DNA of 64,000 bases from Sipunculus nudus (taxonomy: Eukaryota > Annelida > Sipuncula > Golfingiida > Sipunculidae): the NCBI GenBank assembly GCA_026874595.1, contig CM049318.1, positions 31,528,956-31,592,955 on the forward strand. The letters are read 5' to 3'. Under the pieces are notes generated by a model. That model searched no databases. It saw nothing but the letters and a program-made list of their open reading frames with translations, and was not told where the DNA came from. The position numbers and the translations under genes are program-made. Below are positions 1-8,902 of this stretch, piece after piece (position 1 is the first letter of the stretch; each line of letters starts with the position of its first letter).

Positions 1-683
1 TCGTTCGCCGGAGTGTTATGGAAGCCTTGGCTGGCAGAACGTTGCCACAGGGCCAACCCATTGTGTAACTGCAAAATCTGAGCTACAATGTGGCTGTTAT
101 TGTGCACGTGCCACGTCCTCCACATATCCCCCCTTTCAATGCGTAAGAGCGGCCTGTTGCCATCCACACGTCCAGCATTATCGTGTCCTGTATTGAACGA
201 CGAGAACTGGCAGCGGTTGTGGATGAAGTGCACATGAAATACTTCGGGTGTGATTGAATTCAACACTTCTTCGTCTAACGCGTTCGAAATATCATCGGGA
301 TCAGCGGCGGGCCGTGCTTCGAGCCGTGTCAGAGCTGCGTGTACGCGGCGCCAGTAAAGAATGACGAGGGACGTGGTCAGGCTAGAAAAGAAAGGTTTAA
401 ACTGCATGGCGTTAGCAAAACCTTCCACCCACTCACAAAACTGTTCATCGCGTGCAGCACGTGCATTAAACGCACAAACAGCGCACACCTGGCTTCCCCT
501 TATGGCACCTACGTACTGTGAAGCGAGTAAGGGCCCATCAAAATCGCCGTATCGCTCACGATATCTTTTCCACCGGTGGCTGGTTAGTATCTCGGCTGGG
601 GACGCATGCAATCCGTCTTTTAGTCCTTCTTGAAAACAGCTCTCGCGTTTTTGTGTCGTTCTGTTCGTTTCATGACACGCCAT
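1..683 (-). CDS. Unknown protein, N-terminal 227 residues; runs off the left edge
   Basis: An uninterrupted minus-strand frame starts at an ATG at 683 and stays open to base 1, so the C-terminus is missing. I do not recognise the protein. The visible part begins MACHETNRTT, is basic and polar for about 75 residues, then has a CxxC pair (CAVC), an aromatic stretch (FKPFFSS...LVILYW) and a charged segment rich in Ala, Asp and Glu. It has no signal peptide. The start is supported by a TATA box about 85 bases upstream, and no competing long frame exists on the other strand. Transcription is leftward, like the primase genes behind it. Function is unassigned; I am confident it is coding because the frame stays open for 227 codons with ordinary composition. 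Confidence 0.7.
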   Translation of the reverse strand, partial: MACHETNRTTQKRESCFQEGLKDGLHASPAEILTSHRWKRYRERYGDFDGPLLASQYVGAIRGSQVCAVCAFNARAARDEQFCEWVEGFANAMQFKPFFSSLTTSLVILYWRRVHAALTRLEARPAADPDDISNALDEEVLNSITPEVFHVHFIHNRCQFSSFNTGHDNAGRVDGNRPLLRIERGDMWRTWHVHNNSHIVAQILQLHNGLALWQRSASQGFHNTPAN

Positions 684-765
684 GGATGTCACACTTGTCC
701 CCGAAACATGCAGCGCGAGTATCCTGGTATTTTGTATACAACGAAATACATAACAACAAACGTAC

Positions 766-774
766 CATATATAG
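766..774 (-). promoter_or_regulatory. TATA box of the leftmost gene
   Basis: CTATATATGG on the minus strand, about 85 bases upstream of the ATG at 683. It is of the same type as the TATA boxes ahead of several other genes in this window. Confidence 0.5.
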
Positions 775-924
775 ACATCTGCCCACTCATCACAAGAACA
801 CTTCCGAAATAGATCGATTATGAAACTTTAATAATAACTCATGTATGTAATACAAACCGTGCCCGCATATGCATCTGGATAACCCCTTTCTCCACCCCAC
901 CCCCCCGTAATCCGTTTATCACCG

Positions 925-2271
925 TTAATTTACACTAAACCTTGTAATCGCACGCCATCCGCCACTGCACCGGTTATGGAAACAATAGTAGACAAGGCTA
1001 AACCTCAAGGGAGCATCTAATAATTGCTCACCTTTGGTAGGGCGACGGCGACAGTACCGTTTTAGGTCCTCAGCGTCTTGCGAGTCCTGTGACACGTAAT
1101 CGTCCCCTGACATGTCACCCTCTTCTGAGCACGTGTCAACCGGTTCACCTTCGTCCAGATTGAAACCTTTTTGGCGCAAATACGTCTCAAGGCCATCCAC
1201 GGACGCGGTCGGGTGTAGCGAGCAGCGGAGACGCAATCTGCAATCAGAGCGTGTCGTATGGTCGTAGTACACACACGCTGGCCAGGACGTGTTGTTGTCA
1301 TTACGCTTACTTGCGGCATGCACCGGGGGAGATATCTGAAATTCGACACAGATACCGTGAGCTCTGACCTCAGCTTCCTGTCTGGTACCTGCCCAATGCC
1401 TGCTGCGTTTTGCATGTATGAAACCTAACCGCAAAAACTCATCCGCGATCTGAAACAAGGGCCGCGGACGTTTGTCGGTCGGTAAGGTTGAAGCGGCTGG
1501 CAATTGAGGACCTGTCAGAAGTGCTTCCAGCATGCAGGGCTTCACGACAATGTTTAACGCTTTCAAAAGGGAGTCACCCGTACAAAGAGACAAGTCGGCG
1601 GGAGTTGCATGCAGGAGCCGAGGGTGGTTTGTTCCCCAGTGGCACAAAATGAATTGGGCACAGCGAGAAAACTTGTCCTGCTCGCGCGTGCTTTCAACCA
1701 CCCGCATAGCCATTTGGTCCACTGCATGTACAGGGGCATCCGGGCCGTTTGTTGGGCAGTTGCGTAAAAATGACGACACAGACAAACCCGAGCGTCCACG
1801 TTGCTTGATCACCAGACCTCTTTTCAGGTGTTCGTTCGAGTGCATAGCCGGAAACGGGTCCTTGTGCATCAGTCCAACAGTTGGGTCCAAGTGGTTGCGC
1901 AGGCACGTTTCGCGCATGACATCCGGGTCGGAACCGTGGCACAGGGTCGGTACCACTGTCAGGGGGTCGAACGGTTGACTACCGTTGGCTTTACCGGAAT
2001 GTGGCATACGGCACTGGCCCCTGAAGACGGCCATGTCTATAAACCGTTCTAAGTTAGCCTCTTTTCCCAACCTGTGGACCAACGGCCGCAAACTCTCATC
2101 GGCCCTCAAATATCCAAAAAGCATGTCTTGATACGAGAGGAAAGCTTCGGCTGATTCGAAACAAACGTTAGGCGGGAGCTGCACGACCACCCTGAGCGAC
2201 CGTGTCCGCTGCAGTTCGGTGAGAGTGCGCAGCAGGTTATCTTCGTCTGCGCTCACTCGAGCGGTTGTCAT
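925..2271 (-). CDS. DNA primase, C-terminal half (motif III and zinc finger)
   Basis: A 448-residue frame that appears to be the C-terminal half of a herpesvirus-type (archaeo-eukaryotic) primase, the subunit that makes RNA primers in the helicase-primase complex. Near residue 79 there is an hD motif followed by an R-x-P-x3-K pattern (IDMAVFRGQCRMP, then HSGK), which is typical of motif III and the nucleotide-binding loop in this superfamily. The last 130 residues carry Cys/His pairs (CVYYDH, CRLRLRCSLH, and CFHNRC near the end) consistent with the C-terminal zinc finger of UL52-type primases. The DxD catalytic motif is missing here; it lies in the preceding frame (2237-4615), which overlaps this one by 35 bases and is offset by +1. 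The ATG at 2271 lies inside that overlap, and a TGA in this frame stands only 9 bases before it. Either ribosomes shift frame, two polypeptides assemble, or the gene is broken. Confidence 0.7.
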   Translation of the reverse strand: MTTARVSADEDNLLRTLTELQRTRSLRVVVQLPPNVCFESAEAFLSYQDMLFGYLRADESLRPLVHRLGKEANLERFIDMAVFRGQCRMPHSGKANGSQPFDPLTVVPTLCHGSDPDVMRETCLRNHLDPTVGLMHKDPFPAMHSNEHLKRGLVIKQRGRSGLSVSSFLRNCPTNGPDAPVHAVDQMAMRVVESTREQDKFSRCAQFILCHWGTNHPRLLHATPADLSLCTGDSLLKALNIVVKPCMLEALLTGPQLPAASTLPTDKRPRPLFQIADEFLRLGFIHAKRSRHWAGTRQEAEVRAHGICVEFQISPPVHAASKRNDNNTSWPACVYYDHTTRSDCRLRLRCSLHPTASVDGLETYLRQKGFNLDEGEPVDTCSEEGDMSGDDYVSQDSQDAEDLKRYCRRRPTKGEQLLDAPLRFSLVYYCFHNRCSGGWRAITRFSVN

Positions 2272-4615
2272 CCAACGGTCTCATGTTTGCACGGCTTGGT
2301 ACCTGCGAAGGGTTTTCATCGTACACGGCGCAACACGGGGGCAGCGAGTTTGACATGTATACGAACAACCTGCTTCCAAGTATGTCTGGGTGTGTGGCCA
2401 TGTACGATTCAAGTTCGGATTTTCCATGGGCGCCCTTCGTCAAAACGGAAGCGGCTGCAGATTCTGTGTCCGTTTTCTCTGGTCCCAGTGCCACACGCAC
2501 AGACCCCACGAGACCCATGACGGATGTGTACAAAGCCCTCGCAATAGCGTACACTTCTGACAGGGTTGGAGCGTCATATTGAGTCCTGTATGTCATGTCT
2601 ACGTCGAACATGACGGAAAACAAACTCAGTACGGGGTCCACTTTCACGTGCAAAGATCCTCCTAACTCGTTCAGGCGCACGGTGTCGTAATCGGATCGCC
2701 CAACCACGCACAAGGCCTGTTTCATGTCCATGTGGTAAAGGTAAGACAGTACATCACACACATGCAGTCCAGGATAAGCCCGTGCGACAGACATCGCGTA
2801 CTGGACACGGACTTCCGCGCCTGTGTCGCTTGGCATTCCACTGACGCGTCTCCTCTCCACTTCCGCGAGAGCTGCCTTCACCCGTGCGGTAATCCCAGCG
2901 TAATCCTTGGAAGCCCTCCATAACCGGCGGTCGGTGCAGACTGGGACGAAACCTCCCGACGTCTTGACGGGGCGCGACAACGCTGGGAGAAAACGGGCGT
3001 AGTTCCTGAACCGACCGCCGTCGCTCCCTTGCTGTAATGCATGTTGGGACACAAATGTAACACAATCCGCAAGTCTCGAAAAATGTGGAGACGGGACATC
3101 TGTCACATTTCTGTAAACAGCGTTCCAATTTGAAACAGCCAGCTGTTTTAGAGCGTGTTGGTTCTTGATGGACAAGGCTGTGGTGCGCGTTACACTGCTG
3201 TCGTGACCGCCGACAGAATCCAACCCCCAGTGCACGACGGCCGGGTCGTAACGTTTTAGCTTAGCCTGAGCTACGTCAAGGGGTGTGTCTGAGAACACAG
3301 CGCATAGCACATCCCGCATGTACCGTCCCAGCTTGCACCGCTCCAACAGTGGCATCACCTTATCAAGCTGCAAACGAATTTCATATTCCGCCTGCCGTTT
3401 GCACTGTCGGCAATTGTCCGAGACGGCCAGTGTCCAAATCGCGGGGCACATGGGGTGCACTGGCGGCCGTGTGTAGATGGGGCTTTGTCCGAATGCTTCC
3501 ATGATCTTACGCACCACGGTGGCCACGTGGATCCTCATCCACGAAATGTTTGCAATCACTGCCGAGATCGTTTGGTGCTGGCACATTTCTACATGCGTGT
3601 TGAATCCGTACCACCATCGCACAAACTCCACAAAATGGACGAGCCCCTCGTACCCGTAGGCGTTCGAAGAAGAGAGGCCGTGCAGGGATCCGTCTTCCAA
3701 GGACCGTTCAGTCAGACAGGGATGCATGTCGAAGGGGTTGTGGGCTTTCACGCCTTGCCCTTCCAGCCAGTCTGACCACATCGCCCACACCTTCACGTTG
3801 ACAGACATGCTGCCCGCCCCGTCTGCTTTTTGTAGAGGTCGCATGGAGAACACGTGCAGTTGTAGAAGCGCAACGACAGACACGTGGGTGATATCCCTGT
3901 GTGTGATTAACGAGGCAAAGGATGAATCCGTGTCGATGGACGCCCTGTGCTGGACATCCCACACACGGTCAACGTACAACCGCTTACAGAGGGTTTCGTA
4001 CACGTGTGTGTCAGTGGGGCATTGCGAGGCCGCACCGGAAAGGGCCGGCGGCAGGTAAAAGCGCGACACGTGCTTTAACACGAAGTGGACGGAACTTGCC
4101 TTGCACACCCACCGGCGGATCTCGTCAGACGGATACAGTGAATTGCCAACGATAAAAGTTCTAGGTACATTACGTAGAACTAAAACGGGAAGCAGTGTTA
4201 CGGTGCATGCAGCTGTACCGGTCTGCCCCCGTGGGATCTCATGTTTGTTTGTCAAAATGGCGAAGACGACGTTCACGGGACGGGCAGGAGACAAACTATT
4301 GCACGCACGTGATTCCCCACGCGTTCCCCCTTTTCCCATGTCTCCGTTTGATGACAGGTATGTATTTTCCGCAGCTAAGTGGTCAAAGAGTAAGAGTGCG
4401 CGCCACTGCGGCGGGCTCACGCATGACCTCGTCCACACGTGTTCCGGCCCTTGTCCTTCGCCTTCTGAAATGCCGTCGTACACGTCCGGGTACACCGTAC
4501 TTATTAGAAGATCTGTCAGTTTGGCGTAATGGGCAGGTTTCACCCATACGGTGAGTTCACAGTCAGGATGCCAGCGTGGAAACAGTTGCTGGCAGGGATG
4601 CTTCAGCTGTGCCAT
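2237..4615 (-). CDS. DNA primase, N-terminal half with DxD motif
   Basis: A 792-residue frame forming the upstream part of the primase. Near its C-terminus (residues 671-673) it has the metal-binding DxD motif of archaeo-eukaryotic primases (MFDVDMTY), preceded by hydrophobic strands. About 85 residues further on, a strand followed by SNSLPPC may match the second motif. Motif III and the zinc finger are in the overlapping +1 frame (925-2271), so the catalytic centre is divided between the two frames. UL52-type primases are normally one chain of roughly 1,000-1,100 residues; the two frames together give about 1,240. I chose the ATG at 4615; the frame stays open upstream to 4705, but only from a GTG and into the divergent gene. 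The overlap (2237-2283) contains no homopolymer run that would suggest a simple sequencing slip. Confidence 0.7.
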   Translation of the reverse strand: MAQLKHPCQQLFPRWHPDCELTVWVKPAHYAKLTDLLISTVYPDVYDGISEGEGQGPEHVWTRSCVSPPQWRALLLFDHLAAENTYLSSNGDMGKGGTRGESRACNSLSPARPVNVVFAILTNKHEIPRGQTGTAACTVTLLPVLVLRNVPRTFIVGNSLYPSDEIRRWVCKASSVHFVLKHVSRFYLPPALSGAASQCPTDTHVYETLCKRLYVDRVWDVQHRASIDTDSSFASLITHRDITHVSVVALLQLHVFSMRPLQKADGAGSMSVNVKVWAMWSDWLEGQGVKAHNPFDMHPCLTERSLEDGSLHGLSSSNAYGYEGLVHFVEFVRWWYGFNTHVEMCQHQTISAVIANISWMRIHVATVVRKIMEAFGQSPIYTRPPVHPMCPAIWTLAVSDNCRQCKRQAEYEIRLQLDKVMPLLERCKLGRYMRDVLCAVFSDTPLDVAQAKLKRYDPAVVHWGLDSVGGHDSSVTRTTALSIKNQHALKQLAVSNWNAVYRNVTDVPSPHFSRLADCVTFVSQHALQQGSDGGRFRNYARFLPALSRPVKTSGGFVPVCTDRRLWRASKDYAGITARVKAALAEVERRRVSGMPSDTGAEVRVQYAMSVARAYPGLHVCDVLSYLYHMDMKQALCVVGRSDYDTVRLNELGGSLHVKVDPVLSLFSVMFDVDMTYRTQYDAPTLSEVYAIARALYTSVMGLVGSVRVALGPEKTDTESAAASVLTKGAHGKSELESYMATHPDILGSRLFVYMSNSLPPCCAVYDENPSQVPSRANMRPLDDNRSSERRRR

Positions 4616-4639
4616 TTTCCACTGCGCTTCGTTGTTGCG

Positions 4640-5743
4640 ATGGGAGAAAGTGTCCAGGGTAGGTTTGATAGTTTCACATTCGACCTTATGGTCCGGAACA
4701 GGCACCCGGGAGGGGATGCGGACCCATGGCTCGAAAGTCTTTACTCGTTGGGTGTTGACGGCTTTCTGGAACTTGCAGACAGTGTGAACAGGGAGCGTGA
4801 AAAGGACGCCGCAGCCGACCGCGTGTCAGACGGTGATTCGGACCTCTCAGCCAGAGACAAGGAGCGCCACGGGGCTCAAGTTGATATGTTCAAGCAGCTC
4901 TTACACCTGGACGATGTATCACGGGAGGTCGACGAGTGCAACCCTCTCAGCAAGAATTTCGTCGACGCCGCGGTTTACGGACTGACAGAGTGCGAAAACA
5001 ACAAACGGAATATAGACGATATGATCAGGGCATTGGAAAGGCGTGTCACAACCTTGCGGGACCTTGTCCAACGTGAAAGCTGGGAAATACTTGAGGCAAA
5101 CCGCCGGCACTTTGTACGCGAAGGAGTATCTGCTGCAACCACGGACTGTCCTCCTGGGGCAGCTGCAGAAACGTGGCCCGGGACGAAGGACCACCAAGAC
5201 GACGAGGCCAACTGGAGCGCGGCTAAGCGAGAACTGAGATCAGCCGAGGTGCTTCTGGCTGATGTGAAAAGGCACTCTAAAAAAGCGTCCGACCGTCAGT
5301 CCAACATGTTGAAGACTGTTGTCAGTTCCTACCTGTTGTTCATTAACAAAGCAAAGATGGCTAAACGTGACGAAGCAACGAAAGTCTGTGTGGACCTGGC
5401 AAAAGCTTTATACAGCTCTGAAGGTGACGCAAGCGGGGACGTTGTTCCGGATGCTGAACGTGCAGTCAGTGCAGCCCGCGATATAATGAGCCATCAGTTT
5501 TTGGCAGAGGCACAGGAAGAGGCTGTGAACACGATGCTAGATGCTAATCTAAAAGGTGCGGTCCCGCTGCCGAGCAGTCGTATGAACCTGTGCGCGCCAG
5601 ATGTAAAAACAAACCGCATGTGTTCGCAAGAATCTCCCGGAGCATCTGATGTATGCGACCCCAGTGGCCAGATTACACAGCCGCAAAGAGCAGTGAAAAA
5701 ACATCACGCATGCGCATCATTGCCTGCTGTTCAGCGCTCCTGA
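4640..5743 (+). CDS. Coiled-coil protein, unknown function
   Basis: A 367-residue protein, divergently transcribed from the primase gene with only 24 bases between the two ATGs. An in-frame ATG at 4529 would add 37 residues but would overlap the primase start; I prefer 4640. It is not recognised. It is hydrophilic and rich in Asp, Glu and Arg, with a predicted coiled coil around residues 118-155 (repeated Leu, Ile and charged residues, e.g. RALERRVTTLRDLV) and a second helical stretch around residues 180-230. The C-terminal 60 residues are low in structure. It has no membrane segment or signal peptide. A helical tegument or scaffold-like role is possible but is only a guess. Confidence 0.7.
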   Translation: MGESVQGRFDSFTFDLMVRNRHPGGDADPWLESLYSLGVDGFLELADSVNREREKDAAADRVSDGDSDLSARDKERHGAQVDMFKQLLHLDDVSREVDECNPLSKNFVDAAVYGLTECENNKRNIDDMIRALERRVTTLRDLVQRESWEILEANRRHFVREGVSAATTDCPPGAAAETWPGTKDHQDDEANWSAAKRELRSAEVLLADVKRHSKKASDRQSNMLKTVVSSYLLFINKAKMAKRDEATKVCVDLAKALYSSEGDASGDVVPDAERAVSAARDIMSHQFLAEAQEEAVNTMLDANLKGAVPLPSSRMNLCAPDVKTNRMCSQESPGASDVCDPSGQITQPQRAVKKHHACASLPAVQRS

Positions 5744-5773
5744 ATGCATCATGTGACCCGCGGTACGTCATGA

Positions 5774-5786
5774 TATATATAAAAAA
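5774..5786 (+). promoter_or_regulatory. TATA box of the kinase-nuclease gene
   Basis: TATATATAAAAAA about 135 bases upstream of the ATG at 5921, followed by another AT-rich stretch near 5800. It is the only clear core-promoter element in the 177-base gap after the coiled-coil gene. Confidence 0.45.
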
Positions 5787-5920
5787 CCACATTCCATATA
5801 TAAATATATACCGATAACATACGGGTCATGTACCATTCAGGAACACATTCTCAAGGGAGCACGAAGAGAGGGCCGGTGTTCCTTGCATACGACAAATCCG
5901 AACCCGTGATCTTATAGATC

Positions 5921-7555
5921 ATGGACCTCTTGTGCAGAGAAACCATGTCGGATCTCGGTGACACGCCAATTAACCCTCATCGAAAAGTAGAGCTATTGGA
6001 ACCTGAAGAACTAAAACGACGGGGCTTAGAGCGTATAGGCAGTGGTACATACGGGCACGTGTACTTACATACGGACACGGACCACGTGTTTAAAATATGC
6101 CAAACGAAACACGCAAAACACGAGTTAAACATTATGGAACATTTGAAGGCGAAAGGTGTCAATGAAGACCTCGTTTTGTTGCAAGAAAACGCGCGTAAAC
6201 ACAAACTGTTCGCGGACGTGGTGGAGGCTTTGACAGGGAAGGCCTATCGCATTGGATCAGAAGTGTCGCCGATAACCGAGCTGTTGGTGTCCCAACGCAT
6301 GGATATGACGTTGCACACGTTCATGCATTCGTGCATGTACGACGACGACCTGGCTTGGACGGTCGCGTCTAAAGCGTCCGAAGGTGTTCTGCACCTGCAC
6401 GATCTGGGGGTTTTCCATTTTGATCTGTCTGCCAAGAACGTTATGTTGAAAAAAAAATGGTGCATGCCACCCGATGTCAAAATTATCGATTTCGGTAACG
6501 CCGCATGTCCACAAGAGGACCTGATGCCCAACCACGTCTGCCCTTTCAGCAAACGTCTGTGGGACCCGACCATCTATTGGACATCCCGAGCTCCAGAGCT
6601 TTTTTCACGGCTGCGCCCCCACCTCACACCCGATGTGGGCAAGAATGCAGACCTGTGGGCCTTAGGTGTCATAATAGTGGGTTTGCTGCACCATTCGTTA
6701 AACAACGAGACGGAACATGTGGGGTTTGCTGTCTACCGGCCTCGGGCGTGCTGGCTGTCAGTTTCAAGTTCCGAGGAAAGACATCGAAACGCCGATTACC
6801 TGTTTTGGCCGCAATGGCAGGACACAAGACGCGTCTACAGAACCGCAGCAACATGCCGTGAATTCTACCGGGTGAAGGCCACACAAGCTGATGCCGCGCT
6901 CAGTGTGCAGCAGGCATCTGTCATTGTCAGCGGGTGTCTCCAGCCGTGCTCCAGGAGCCGCGTGGACAAGACGACCTACAGAGACATCCGTCGATGTATC
7001 GATGGCGGCAGTCCCAGTGATGCTCACGTCACAGCTCCGGGATGCAGGTGTCAAACACAGGATGTGTGGACAGAAAAGTGTCGGCACAGCGTGCGAGAAC
7101 CATGCGACCCCCGGTTCCACTCAAATCCTCACGCTGAAGAATGGCGACGCCTCTGCAATACGCTCTCGATGGCTACCACCGCTGACCTCAAGCAGACGCT
7201 GTCCGCCACAGACGCTGCCACACTTGAGACAGATGTTCCCACAGAAGAAGCACAAGCTCTTTTGAAGGGCGCTCTGGGCAGCCTTGCCATGCTCACAACA
7301 GGCCAGACATCGAACTGGTACTGGTGGTACTGGAGGTTGGGGCGCGTGACAGCATCGCACATGCAAAAGTTCATATGTAAGTCACAATCTGTCATGCTCA
7401 ATAGTTTTTACAAACTATGGAAAACACCCGAAAGCGTCTGTGAAGCTGCACGGTCCTCAGCCGCAGCAGCGACGAACCCTATGGCACACGGTTTGCTTTT
7501 CGAACCGATCGTGATCGACGTACTGCGTGACGTGATCGGCTTCGGGCAGCTTTAG
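5921..7555 (+). CDS. Protein kinase fused to the N-terminal part of an alkaline-type exonuclease
   Basis: Residues 35-365 form a serine/threonine protein kinase with every landmark visible: glycine loop IGSGTYGHVY (39-48), VFKI with Lys58, catalytic loop HFDLSAKN (166-173; HFD in place of HRD), DFG at 190-192, RAPEL (223-227) and DLWALG (244-249). The frame continues into a region ending with nuclease signatures: WRLGRVTAS near residue 471 and GLLFEP near 524-529. These match the N-terminal part of the lambda-exonuclease/YqaJ fold used by herpesvirus alkaline nucleases. A TAG at 7553 then stops the frame, and the remaining catalytic residues follow in the same frame (7556-8545). The kinase may phosphorylate viral or host proteins; the nuclease would process replicating DNA. 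A second ATG at 5945 is an alternative start. I know of no herpesvirus with this fusion, so it needs checking. Confidence 0.75.
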   Translation: MDLLCRETMSDLGDTPINPHRKVELLEPEELKRRGLERIGSGTYGHVYLHTDTDHVFKICQTKHAKHELNIMEHLKAKGVNEDLVLLQENARKHKLFADVVEALTGKAYRIGSEVSPITELLVSQRMDMTLHTFMHSCMYDDDLAWTVASKASEGVLHLHDLGVFHFDLSAKNVMLKKKWCMPPDVKIIDFGNAACPQEDLMPNHVCPFSKRLWDPTIYWTSRAPELFSRLRPHLTPDVGKNADLWALGVIIVGLLHHSLNNETEHVGFAVYRPRACWLSVSSSEERHRNADYLFWPQWQDTRRVYRTAATCREFYRVKATQADAALSVQQASVIVSGCLQPCSRSRVDKTTYRDIRRCIDGGSPSDAHVTAPGCRCQTQDVWTEKCRHSVREPCDPRFHSNPHAEEWRRLCNTLSMATTADLKQTLSATDAATLETDVPTEEAQALLKGALGSLAMLTTGQTSNWYWWYWRLGRVTASHMQKFICKSQSVMLNSFYKLWKTPESVCEAARSSAAAATNPMAHGLLFEPIVIDVLRDVIGFGQL

Positions 7556-7570
7556 AGCACGGGCCTGGTC

Positions 7571-8545
7571 TTGCACCCTGACCAGGAGAAGTACCCCATG
7601 CTCGGCGTTTCACCTGATGCTGTGTTTGAAGACATGACAGGGTTCATCGAGGTGAAGTGCCATTTCAGTGCAACAAAAGATTGGTCAAACATGAGCGGTC
7701 TAACACACGTGAAGGGATACAACCTGAAGGCGTTTGACAAGTCCTTCAGCCACGTCGGTCTGGACCGGCTGCCGGCCTTTTCACGCTTGTGTAAAGAAGA
7801 ACGAGGCCGTAAGAAACCGTTCGCCGAAAGGAACGTGTACGTTGAGATCGACGCAGACCTCTGCCGTGCGACGGACGAGTCGATAGATGGCTTGCAAGCG
7901 CTCATTAAGGAAACGCCGCAACTATCGGTACGCCAACACCCCTTTGCGTATCATTACTTGTTTTTGAACATACACAGAGGCTCAACGTCCACGTACGTGT
8001 TAGACTACACGGTCGAAAACGTGGGGACGGACTGCGGGGACACAGAACGTCACCTGGTGTGCAGTCTACATCACACGATCACAGCCCCGTCAGTGGAAGG
8101 GCCGTTCTTACTGCCGGACAAACGAAAGTCTCAAACAGAGGTTTCCCCCGTCACATCACTGAAGGACACGGAAGCATCACTCAAAGCGCCAAACGGCACT
8201 AGGAGCAGGGTGATACTCAACCCGCTGCACCCATACGCAGCCCAAGTGATCGGAACATGCGGAGTGATCGCCGCATCAACGGGTAGGCACGTTATAGACA
8301 CAGAATCAATCGTCTGTTCGGCTTTCAACGAAAATATCCCAGAAGATCTGCTTGATGACAACGACTGGCACAACATGTGGGTACTGGCAGAACATACGCA
8401 CAAGAAACTGTTCCCTCTGACTGGATTGAGATCACTGCCGAGGTTTCTTGTGTGTACAAACGTGATAGCCACAGACCGGATGGTAGACAAAATGTTTGAT
8501 TGTATAAAAGAAAACTACGAGATATGCCACCGGTTAACCAGATGA
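7571..8545 (+). CDS. Exonuclease C-terminal half, downstream of an in-frame TAG
   Basis: The continuation of the exonuclease in the same frame as 5921-7555, separated only by the TAG at 7553-7555. It carries the core catalytic residues of the lambda-exonuclease/alkaline nuclease family: GVSPDAV (Asp) followed by GFIEVKC (the E-x-K pair). The first in-frame ATG is at 7598 and falls at the start of the GVSPDAV motif, so an independent protein would lack strands just before the active site. The open frame from 7556 to 7597 also reads as nuclease sequence. This strongly suggests one gene interrupted by an amber codon, not two genes. The options are stop-codon readthrough, a nonsense mutation in a decaying copy, or a sequence error. 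The rest is a 315-residue hydrophilic region that I cannot subdivide. Confidence 0.7.
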   Translation: MHPDQEKYPMLGVSPDAVFEDMTGFIEVKCHFSATKDWSNMSGLTHVKGYNLKAFDKSFSHVGLDRLPAFSRLCKEERGRKKPFAERNVYVEIDADLCRATDESIDGLQALIKETPQLSVRQHPFAYHYLFLNIHRGSTSTYVLDYTVENVGTDCGDTERHLVCSLHHTITAPSVEGPFLLPDKRKSQTEVSPVTSLKDTEASLKAPNGTRSRVILNPLHPYAAQVIGTCGVIAASTGRHVIDTESIVCSAFNENIPEDLLDDNDWHNMWVLAEHTHKKLFPLTGLRSLPRFLVCTNVIATDRMVDKMFDCIKENYEICHRLTR

Positions 8546-8902
8546 GATTCGCGCGGTCCGCCGTTACACTGCAACCCCCCCCCCCCCCCCCCACCCCACC
8601 CCTATTTCACATATATGTTTATGTAAAGTGTTATCACAGAAATAAAGACGGTTTTCATATCGTTGCGTTGGTGTCTTTAGTCTATTATTATGTTGTGGTA
8701 TACACGCACACGCTTTATCTTTTACACATTTAAAGTACATACTGAATCACAGAGGAACATAAATCTTTAATATGAAAACACTATACAATACAGAGCTGTG
8801 ACGGAGCAAAAAAACAGCATATATGGTACACATTTCGGCGCAGATGATATATAAGTCTGATATATCACACGTGCCAACATTGCAGTTAATCATTATACTG
8901 TA
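8546..8902. other. Intergenic region between convergent genes, with an 18-C run and poly(A) signals
   Basis: It contains C18 at 8575-8592, an AATAAA at 8641-8646 serving the nuclease gene, and ATTAAA on the minus strand near 8770, likely for the gene ending at 8903. I see no gene here. Confidence 0.6.
8641..8646 (+). terminator. Poly(A) signal AATAAA
   Basis: AATAAA about 95 bases after the stop of the nuclease frame; GT-rich sequence follows within 40 bases, as expected for a cleavage region. Confidence 0.5.

Noticed and set aside
4529-4639. Upstream ATG for the coiled-coil gene and GTG extension of the primase gene to 4705
   Set aside because: Both would create a head-on overlap of the two genes; ATG 4640 and ATG 4615 give a normal divergent pair.
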